Part shown: one piece after another, positions 9,584 through 16,041 of the stretch
Layout: each line of letters opens with the position of its first letter
Position numbering within the stretch: position 1 is the stretch's first letter
From: Fidelibacterota bacterium
GTDB lineage: Bacteria > Fidelibacterota > UBA2242 > JAFGTP01
DNA length: 44,814 nt
NCBI GenBank assembly: GCA_016934035.1
Contig: JAFGTP010000015.1
Coordinates: 1-44,814 of the forward strand
Direction: 5' to 3'
Made by a program: the position numbers and the translations under genes
Notes under the pieces: model-generated
Database searches by the model: none
What the model saw: only the letters and a program-made list of their open reading frames with translations
What the model was told of the DNA's origin: nothing

Positions 9584-11575
9584 TTAAATCTCCTCTGTTA
9601 ACTCTTTATTTTTCTTCTCTATTGATTTTTTTGCACCAAGATATTCGCTATAGGAAATACCACTTAGCAGAAAAAAGACAACTTCATCTTCAGATAATCC
9701 TGAGGATTCAATCCCTTGCAATCTTTCCATGATATTTCCCCATATCCCATTTTCGATATAAATATCTTTTGACTTGTAAATAATGGTATATTCTTTCACC
9801 TGGTTAATGAATCCCTGTAATCTTCGGGTGGACATGCCGGCAAAATTCATTTTTTTCAGGAAATTGGATTTTTTGTCTTTTTGCACCCTTAAAATTTGTG
9901 CGATTACTGTTCCCAACAAAAACAACCCCTGCTTATAATAATTGTCTTTATAAATCTCTGCATGGGTTTTGAAAAATTCTCGATAGTCCTCATTTAATAC
10001 TTCTGAAATGTTCTTTTCATTTTCCATAGTAGATACTCCTTTTAGCATATTTAATTCTATTATGATTTTTAAGAATAAATTCATTTTGAAGGCAGCCAAT
10101 TTATTTTGATTGTATTGATCATTCATCAAGCGGCTTTTGATACAGGCGTTAAAATTATTCAATAAAAATTTATAGTCGTATTTTTCGGAATTAATGAAAG
10201 TTGCAATAAAATTAATGATTTTTTTGTTTTCGAAAATTGTTTTACCGGATTGTGTTCTACCGAATAATATATAAAGCATTGTATTTAAGTTAAAACTGCT
10301 GTCATAATCAAATTCATCTAAACCGGTTTGCTCAGATGATTCTGTGAAATGTTTAAGTTTTTCAACAATATCATTTGATTCAACATTACTGATATATTTT
10401 AAAATATTAAACAGGTTCTGCTCAGCATGGTAAAACATCATATCCATGGATATATTTTTACGACTGCTTGTCCTTACAATGCTGTTGAACTCATTGATTT
10501 CATCTTTATATGATCCCGTTTTTGTTTTTAATATCTTTAAAATACCTCTATAGAGATTTGGCTCAAAATCTTTTTTGAAAATGATTGGTATTAACATAAC
10601 GGAATTTCTGAAAATATAATCAGATAAAAAATCAGTTACATATTCCATTCCAACAAAAGCATTTCTGGTACAGCTTTCACAGATGGCAAAAGACTGATAG
10701 CTCATTTGATTATTCATTTTATAAAAATAGAGACTATTAGTTGTCCCATAAAAGTTCATTGGTAATGGCGAACCGGATTTTAGTATTCTGGTGTTTTGAC
10801 CGCAGATATGACATTGTTTATTATCCAGTCCTTTTTCAAGGAACTTACTTTCTATAAAATTATAGTAGAGCAAGTTAATGTAGCTCTGTTTTAAGTCTTC
10901 ATGATTATACTCAAGAATTGACTCACCATTTATCAGGATTTGTGCAACTCCTGGAAATTTATTAGTAGCCTTGGATTCTGAATTATTAAATTTCTTGTTG
11001 AGGTAATATTTGAACAGATCTGAGATATTCAAATCATTTTTATTGTTTGTAGCTTTGGGTTTTAGTTCATCAATCATGTTTTGATCAGCATCAATTATCT
11101 TGTCTGGATTAAGAATAAATTCATTCTTTTTTGAACCTGGATCTGGAAAGTAAAACTCTTCGTAAATATTTCTTAATATGTCCAAATATTCATTGTTAAT
11201 ATGTTGCTCAAACCATTTTTTTGTATTTCTTCCGTCTTTTAAACTGTCACAGGTTTTAATTGTATCAGGGATTGTATTTTCGATTAATGCAAAAATATTG
11301 CTTGTATTGAGAAAAATTTTAGCACCGCTGCCACTTTTTGAGTGGGCAAAATATTTTTCCCTGTTATCGAGACTTAAAGTATGTTCCGATAATCTGAAAT
11401 CATATTTACCCTTCTCTAAATCAAAATTAAGGCATATTCCATGCTCTAATTTGCTATTTTCATTTTTTCTTGGAATAATTGCAATATTTATCAAAAATTC
11501 ATATTTCAATTCCTGTTCGTTGTATTCACCTCTATCTAGAATATATTGACCAATTTTTCTAAAATCATTTATCAT
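9584..11575 (-). CDS. cas8b: Cascade large subunit Cas8b (Csh1/TM1802 type)
   Basis: This 663-residue protein sits in the position of the type I-B large subunit, between cas6 and cas7. It has two zinc-ribbon-like Cys pairs, CHICG near residue 254 and CESC near residue 296, as in the Csh1/TM1802 family. The large subunit reads the PAM and helps recruit Cas3. Sequence outside the Cys pairs is poorly conserved in this family, so the call rests on length, the Cys pairs and gene order. It abuts cas6 with no gap. It is one of the most AT-rich genes of the operon. Confidence 0.88.
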   Translation of the reverse strand: MINDFRKIGQYILDRGEYNEQELKYEFLINIAIIPRKNENSKLEHGICLNFDLEKGKYDFRLSEHTLSLDNREKYFAHSKSGSGAKIFLNTSNIFALIENTIPDTIKTCDSLKDGRNTKKWFEQHINNEYLDILRNIYEEFYFPDPGSKKNEFILNPDKIIDADQNMIDELKPKATNNKNDLNISDLFKYYLNKKFNNSESKATNKFPGVAQILINGESILEYNHEDLKQSYINLLYYNFIESKFLEKGLDNKQCHICGQNTRILKSGSPLPMNFYGTTNSLYFYKMNNQMSYQSFAICESCTRNAFVGMEYVTDFLSDYIFRNSVMLIPIIFKKDFEPNLYRGILKILKTKTGSYKDEINEFNSIVRTSSRKNISMDMMFYHAEQNLFNILKYISNVESNDIVEKLKHFTESSEQTGLDEFDYDSSFNLNTMLYILFGRTQSGKTIFENKKIINFIATFINSEKYDYKFLLNNFNACIKSRLMNDQYNQNKLAAFKMNLFLKIIIELNMLKGVSTMENEKNISEVLNEDYREFFKTHAEIYKDNYYKQGLFLLGTVIAQILRVQKDKKSNFLKKMNFAGMSTRRLQGFINQVKEYTIIYKSKDIYIENGIWGNIMERLQGIESSGLSEDEVVFFLLSGISYSEYLGAKKSIEKKNKELTEEI

Positions 11576-12337
11576 CTACTCCTCCTTTTCCTCTAATACA
11601 TCCACCATCCCAAACCCCTGGGAATTTCTTCCACCCAAACCCGCATCCAGGGCAAACTGTAAAAACTCCGGGTCGCCGGTCAGTTGAAAATGGCCGTGCC
11701 AGGCTTTGACAACGGTTTTATTATCGCCGCTGCCGTAATTAATAATACTTTCTCGTTTATGGCTGTTGAATTTGGGTTCTATTTTTATGGTATATGGACA
11801 CTCTTCATTATGAAGCGACTGCCATTTCTTTTGCAGGTTGCTGTTGGTCAATTCTGAAAATTCCGTTTCAAATGGGGAGTAGTAATAAGTTTTCTTTTTA
11901 TTGCCGGCGGTCATGAAGGTTGAATGGTTTTCGATCGGGCTTAATGTTCGGCATCGGATACTATTAGAACGAGGAGGTGTTGATTTTCTAACCTCTATTG
12001 ATTCAATCATTCCTATATTTCTGCCAAGATGGGATTGTTTTTCGAGTAGCGTATGAGCGGCAATGTTTTGAATGATCCAGTCTACCGGAGAGGAGAGGTA
12101 AAAGGAGACAGCTTCTGGAAAGACAAAGAGTTTTTCAGCATGACAAAATTTTCCATATTCCAAAATACCGGAATAGCAAAACAGTTTAAATTTTCGGTTG
12201 TCATGTTTAAATCCCTCTTCATGCAGCCAGTCACTTTTTTCACCTAAATGGTTATAGATAAAAGCCTGGATGAGATTATTATATCCAGCTGGTAGTCTTA
12301 ATTTGATTGAAAAACGAAGATTGATTTTTATTCTCAT
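11576..12337 (-). CDS. cas6: CRISPR RNA endoribonuclease Cas6
   Basis: This 253-residue RAMP-fold nuclease cuts pre-crRNA within the repeat to leave the ATTGAAAC handle. The C-terminal glycine-rich loop GLGGRNSQGFGMV is the Cas6 signature. The N-terminus MRIKINLRFSIKLRLPAGYNN is typical of the family, and the residue pattern continues into YNHLGEKSDWLHEEGF. An in-frame ATG lies 7 codons upstream at 12358, but it is only about 7 bases after the predicted transcription start. The ATG at 12337 has GGAGAA just upstream, so I prefer it. Cas6 is the first gene of the cas operon. Confidence 0.92.
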   Translation of the reverse strand: MRIKINLRFSIKLRLPAGYNNLIQAFIYNHLGEKSDWLHEEGFKHDNRKFKLFCYSGILEYGKFCHAEKLFVFPEAVSFYLSSPVDWIIQNIAAHTLLEKQSHLGRNIGMIESIEVRKSTPPRSNSIRCRTLSPIENHSTFMTAGNKKKTYYYSPFETEFSELTNSNLQKKWQSLHNEECPYTIKIEPKFNSHKRESIINYGSGDNKTVVKAWHGHFQLTGDPEFLQFALDAGLGGRNSQGFGMVDVLEEKEE

Positions 12338-12371
12338 AATTCTCCATTTTAATAACATCTGATATGCCGTG

Positions 12372-12401
12372 ATTATAAGCAGATGATTTGAATATATTCA
12401 A
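12372..12401 (-). promoter_or_regulatory. Predicted sigma70-type promoter of the cas operon
   Basis: On the minus strand a TTGAAT -35 box (12396-12401) and an exact TATAAT -10 box (12372-12377) are 18 bp apart. Transcription would start near 12365, giving a leader of about 28 nt before the cas6 ATG at 12337. The boxes are seen directly; promoter activity is inferred. Confidence 0.65.
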
Positions 12402-12402
12402 A
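12387..12402. promoter_or_regulatory. 16-bp perfect palindrome over the cas -35 box; candidate operator
   Basis: TTTGAATATATTCAAA is its own reverse complement and covers the whole -35 hexamer of the predicted cas promoter. A dimeric regulator bound here would block RNA polymerase. No Csa3 or other cas regulator gene is seen nearby. The palindrome is AT-rich, so chance cannot be excluded. Confidence 0.4.
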
Positions 12403-12484
12403 ATAAAATGATAAGAGAAGAAAAAAATAAAATTCATTAAAATTTATGGTTAATAATAGAAAATTCACTTTATTACTGGAGTAG

Positions 12485-12679
12485 TTAGGAGGAATTTCAT
12501 GCTTTTTTGAAGATTGGGATTTTATTGCTTATTCTATGCAAAATTCAATTTTTTACGGACTGTCATCATTCGAAACAGTCATAGAAAATTTAGTATATAA
12601 TAATCCTGCCAGTCCAAAAACTCTTATTGATAATCTCAAAAAACTTTCTAGATTAATAACAGAAAATGGAGAGGATAAG
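12485..12679 (+). pseudogene. Short open frame upstream of yjbQ, interrupted at a T6 run
   Basis: A strong ribosome binding site (TTAGGAGG) lies six bases before an ATG at 12499, but that frame reads only M-L-F and stops at TGA (12508-12510). If one T of the TTTTTT run at 12502-12507 were absent, the frame would read [16 protein letters not shown] and stay open for about 60 codons, entering yjbQ in phase without a stop. The downstream sequence has protein-like character (for example [19 protein letters not shown]), which I do not recognise. It may be a decayed gene, a slippage-controlled leader or a sequence error. The in-frame ATG at 12536 has no ribosome binding site. Confidence 0.4.
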
Positions 12680-13096
12680 ATGAAATCTGTAACAGAATAT
12701 GTGACCCTGACCGTACCAAAGCGCCGAATGATGGTGAATATCACGCCAAAAGTTGAGGAAGTCGTCCGGCAGAGCGGTATACAGGAAGGCCTGGTGCTGG
12801 TGAATGCCATGCACATCACCGCCAGTGTCTTTATCAACGATGATGAACCGGGGCTCCATGCTGATTACGAAAAATGGCTGGAAAAACTGGCGCCGGAAAA
12901 ACCTCATGCTCAGTATGCCCACAACGGCTATGAAGACAATGCCGACGCCCATATGAAAAGGCAGATCATGGGACGGGAAGTGGTGGTTGCCATTACCGGT
13001 GGAAAACTGGATTTTGGTCCCTGGGAGCAGATTTTTTATGGAGAATTTGACGGAATGCGCCCCAAGCGTTACCTGATCAAGGCGATTGGAGAATAA
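12680..13096 (+). CDS. yjbQ: YjbQ/UPF0047 family protein (secondary thiamine-phosphate synthase type)
   Basis: From the ATG at 12680 this is 138 residues, the normal size for the family. It carries the typical core: [27 protein letters not shown], the His-rich [23 protein letters not shown] and the C-terminal [13 protein letters not shown] (positions given as segments; each is part of one continuous chain). E. coli YjbQ has weak thiamine-phosphate synthase activity, and the family's real role is uncertain. The start is chosen because GGAGAGG lies just before it and the family's conserved region begins there. The frame is open upstream for about 65 codons (see the preceding entry). It heads an operon of regulatory genes with no obvious link to thiamine. 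Confidence 0.85.
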   Translation: MKSVTEYVTLTVPKRRMMVNITPKVEEVVRQSGIQEGLVLVNAMHITASVFINDDEPGLHADYEKWLEKLAPEKPHAQYAHNGYEDNADAHMKRQIMGREVVVAITGGKLDFGPWEQIFYGEFDGMRPKRYLIKAIGE

Positions 13097-13107
13097 GGAA
13101 GGCCGGT

Positions 13108-13869
13108 TTGCAACTTTACGGAAAAACCATCAAAGGACGCCGACCCGGCAATGAGGATAGCATTTATTATGAGCAGATAAATGAGTGCTTTATCATGATG
13201 GTAGCCGATGGTGTGGGGGGAAATTTCGGGGGTGAAACCGCCAGTCGTGTCTGCGTCGCTCAAGCGGGTAAGGAATTTAAAAAATTCGCAGCCTTCCCGA
13301 AACCAGAAGAGATGAAAACCTGCCTGGAACGGATCTACCGGCAATCGGTACAGGTCATGGAACGGATCGCTGTCAGGCACGAAAGGTTGAAAGGATTGAG
13401 TTCCACCCTGGCCCTGGCCCTGGGTATTGGTGATAGTTTTGTTGTCGGTAATATCGGTGACAGCAGGACTTTTCTGGTGCGGAAGGGTCAATTACATCAG
13501 ATATCCGTCGACCATTCCTACCTGCAGGAATACCGTGATAAATATCCCGATGAAGAGGTCCCGGAAAGTATGAAAAGACAGTTGGGACACATCATCACCC
13601 GGTCTGTCTCCGCAGTTTCCGATAAAATGGATATTTTTCCGGTCCAGGAGATTTGTTTTGCACTGAAAGAGGGAGAGGGGCTGCTGGTTTGTTCCGACGG
13701 ACTGCTTCTGGACGCTTTGGGCCAAAAGAAGGAATATTGGACGGAACTGCTGCAGCAGCCGCTTCAGGACCTGGTAAACCGTATGATTAAGGGCTCCCTG
13801 GAAGCGGGCTCAAAAGACAATATTTCAGTGGTTTATGGGAAATTTAACCTGAATTCGGAAGTTTTATGA
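13108..13869 (+). CDS. PP2C-type Ser/Thr protein phosphatase (Stp1/PrpC-like)
   Basis: This 253-residue protein is a single PPM phosphatase domain. Motifs in order are RRPGNEDS near residue 11 (family RxxNED), VADGVGG near 33, GNIGDSRTF near 114, CSDGL near 195 and SKDNISVV near the C-terminus; the Asp residues bind the two metal ions. Such phosphatases reverse the action of Hanks-type kinases, and one is encoded at the end of this operon (16042-19029). The start is a TTG with AAGGAAGG upstream; no better start is in frame. It follows yjbQ by 11 bp. Confidence 0.93.
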   Translation: MQLYGKTIKGRRPGNEDSIYYEQINECFIMMVADGVGGNFGGETASRVCVAQAGKEFKKFAAFPKPEEMKTCLERIYRQSVQVMERIAVRHERLKGLSSTLALALGIGDSFVVGNIGDSRTFLVRKGQLHQISVDHSYLQEYRDKYPDEEVPESMKRQLGHIITRSVSAVSDKMDIFPVQEICFALKEGEGLLVCSDGLLLDALGQKKEYWTELLQQPLQDLVNRMIKGSLEAGSKDNISVVYGKFNLNSEVL

Positions 13870-13954
13870 AAATAAGCCGTTGTATGTGTATAATTCTCTT
13901 TAAATTCTGTGTTCATTTTATTAATTTTGATAGACTTGACAGGTTGGCAGGGCT

Positions 13955-14380
13955 ATGAGTTATAAAGTAATCATTATTGGAAATATTGACGAACAGGAAA
14001 AAACCTGGGACCTGGTCCATTTTCTCTGCCAGCAGCACGGGCTGACGGAAAAAGAGGCTGATGTCTTCGCTGTTGCTGTGGGAGAAGCCTATGGTAATGG
14101 CCTGCTTTACAGTCCGGGTCATTATTCGGAACTGCTGCTGGACTTTCAGATGGACCAAATCAGCGCTGAAATCACCAATAAAGGGGAAGAAATCAAATTC
14201 CATGAAATTGATGAATTCAGCAAAGACCAGGATTTTCAGAAATACAAAGATGGCAGCCTGGGTATTCCCATGATAAAAACCCTGGTTGATGAAGTGACCT
14301 ATACCCGGGAAAAGGGGAAAAATAGACTGATATTGAAAAAATTTATTAATTCCGATAAAAATGCAATAAGGAGAAAATAA
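13955..14380 (+). CDS. Anti-sigma-factor kinase, HATPase_c (RsbW-like)
   Basis: This 141-residue protein is a lone GHKL ATPase domain. The N-box AVGEAYGNGLLYS (Glu and Asn for Mg-ATP) and the G-box GSLGIPMIKTLVDEV are both visible, with the final strand NRLILKKF. RsbW-type proteins hold a sigma factor or other partner and phosphorylate a STAS antagonist, which is encoded next. Its stop overlaps the STAS start (TAATG), which suggests equimolar synthesis. No dedicated sigma factor lies in the operon, so the final target is unknown. An 85-bp gap separates it from the phosphatase gene. Confidence 0.88.
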   Translation: MSYKVIIIGNIDEQEKTWDLVHFLCQQHGLTEKEADVFAVAVGEAYGNGLLYSPGHYSELLLDFQMDQISAEITNKGEEIKFHEIDEFSKDQDFQKYKDGSLGIPMIKTLVDEVTYTREKGKNRLILKKFINSDKNAIRRK

Positions 14381-14712
14381 TGAAAATTAGTGAAAAACAA
14401 ATGGGCGATGTTACCGTATTGACTTTATCCGGTGATCTGATCAATGTAAAAATGGAAATTCACCCCTATGTAAAAAACCTGATTGAAGAGGGAAAAAAGA
14501 AAATTGTCATTGATCTGGCCAAAGTCAAATGGTTTGGCAGTACTGCTCTGGGTTCCATGATGGCTTCATATTCTTCATTGAAAGCTGCGGAAGGTGAAAT
14601 GAAAATTGCCAATCCTTCCAGCAAACTTCAGACTCTTTTCTATCAAATGAAACTCCAGGAAGTCTTTGAAACTTTTGAGAGCGTGGAAGAAGCCTTAGAA
14701 TCCTTTGAATAA
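14380..14712 (+). CDS. STAS-domain anti-sigma-factor antagonist (RsbV/SpoIIAA-like)
   Basis: This 110-residue protein is a complete STAS domain. The strand IVIDLAKVKWF leads into the phosphorylation loop GSTALGSM, with S54 or T55 as the likely phospho-acceptor; the common DSSGLG has Gly in place of the first Asp. In partner switching the unphosphorylated form binds the RsbW-like kinase encoded just before it and frees that kinase's partner. Overlap with the upstream gene by one base shows coupling. The GAF-SpoIIE phosphatase encoded next is the expected enzyme that dephosphorylates it. Confidence 0.9.
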   Translation: MKISEKQMGDVTVLTLSGDLINVKMEIHPYVKNLIEEGKKKIVIDLAKVKWFGSTALGSMMASYSSLKAAEGEMKIANPSSKLQTLFYQMKLQEVFETFESVEEALESFE

Positions 14713-14730
14713 TCGCCGGGAGTCCTCGGT

Positions 14731-16014
14731 TTGCAATTTAAAAAAGAATCTCTGGAAGTCAGACGGCTGCGGGAGTCAGTACAGGAACTGTCTATACTGA
14801 ACGAAATCGCCACGGCCGTCAGCGGTCTTTTGGAATTGGAACAGGTGGTGGACCTGATCGTCCACAAATGTGTTAAGCACCTCAATGTGGAGCAGGGGAC
14901 AATTACACTCCTGGAAGACCAAAGTTCAGAGAAGCCCTTTCAGACCATGGTTCGTAAAATTGATGATACCGAATCTCAGATTCCTTATCATTTTGGGGTG
15001 CAGCTTTCGGGTTGGATGCTGCAAAATAAAAAGCCGCTGGTGGTTAATGATTTTTCAACGGATAACCGCTTTAAAATCCTGCGGGAATCAGACTTTTCCA
15101 TCAAATCGCTGCTCAGTGTGCCGCTGACAGTCAAAGGCAATATGATGGGCCTGCTCAATCTTTTCAATAAGAAAAGTCCCGACGGCTTTAGTGATAATGA
15201 CAAGCGGATTCTTTCCATCATCGCCGCCCAGTCCGCCCAGGTCATTGAAAGCGCCCGGCTTTACAAGCAGGAGCAGGCTTTGCGTATTATTGAGGAGGAT
15301 CTGCGTATTTCCCGTGAAATACAGGCCCAGTTGCTCCCCAAAAGCACGCCGGTAATTGAGGGCTTCGACATTGCCGGCTATTCTCTCTCTGCCCGGGAAG
15401 TAGGCGGGGATTATTATGATTATATACAAATCGACAGGGAAAACCTGGCCCTCTGCCTGGGTGACATTTCCGGCAAAGGAATTCCGGCAGCTCTGATTAT
15501 GGCCAATCTGCAGGCTACCCTGCGGGCCCAGGCCCATTTGACACTATCCTGCTCCAAATGCCTGGAAAGGTCCAATAAAATGCTTTTTCACAGCACTGCT
15601 ATTGATAAATTTGCAACACTTTTTTATGCCGTGGTGAATGCTTCGGACAGGACCCTGACCTATACTGTGGCAGGCCATACACCGCCTGTCTACATGACCG
15701 CCAGTGGTAACCATCGTCTGCTGGAAGTGGGCGGGACGGTCCTGGGGTTTCTTGAAAACAGTGATTACCAGGAAGAAACCCTTCAGTTGGAGCCCGGTGA
15801 TTTACTGGTGGCCTATTCTGACGGAATTACCGAAGCTGTTGATTTCGAAGACAATTTTTTTGAAGAATGGCGTCTGGTTGAGGTGGTTCGAAAACATCGG
15901 GAAAAATCCAGCCGGGAAATAATTGATGAAATTCTGCAGGCGGTTGCGGGGTTTTCCAGGGGGGGGGACCCTAATGACGATATGACCTTGCTGGTGATCA
16001 AACGTAAAACCTGA
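14731..16014 (+). CDS. GAF-domain SpoIIE/RsbU-type protein phosphatase
   Basis: This 427-residue protein has a GAF sensor domain (about residues 20-165), a linker helix (IIEEDLRISREIQAQLLP) typical of RsbU-class enzymes, and a SpoIIE PP2C domain (about 200-425). Metal-binding motifs are REVGGDYYDY, LGDISGKGIPAAL, AYSDGITEA and DPNDDMTLLV. It is predicted to sense a ligand through GAF and dephosphorylate the STAS protein. The start is TTG, with GGGAG some 10 bases upstream. A run of nine G residues near 15959 lies inside the gene, but the frame stays intact. Confidence 0.92.
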   Translation: MQFKKESLEVRRLRESVQELSILNEIATAVSGLLELEQVVDLIVHKCVKHLNVEQGTITLLEDQSSEKPFQTMVRKIDDTESQIPYHFGVQLSGWMLQNKKPLVVNDFSTDNRFKILRESDFSIKSLLSVPLTVKGNMMGLLNLFNKKSPDGFSDNDKRILSIIAAQSAQVIESARLYKQEQALRIIEEDLRISREIQAQLLPKSTPVIEGFDIAGYSLSAREVGGDYYDYIQIDRENLALCLGDISGKGIPAALIMANLQATLRAQAHLTLSCSKCLERSNKMLFHSTAIDKFATLFYAVVNASDRTLTYTVAGHTPPVYMTASGNHRLLEVGGTVLGFLENSDYQEETLQLEPGDLLVAYSDGITEAVDFEDNFFEEWRLVEVVRKHREKSSREIIDEILQAVAGFSRGGDPNDDMTLLVIKRKT

Positions 16015-16041
16015 TATCCTTTTAACTCATAAGGCGGAACT

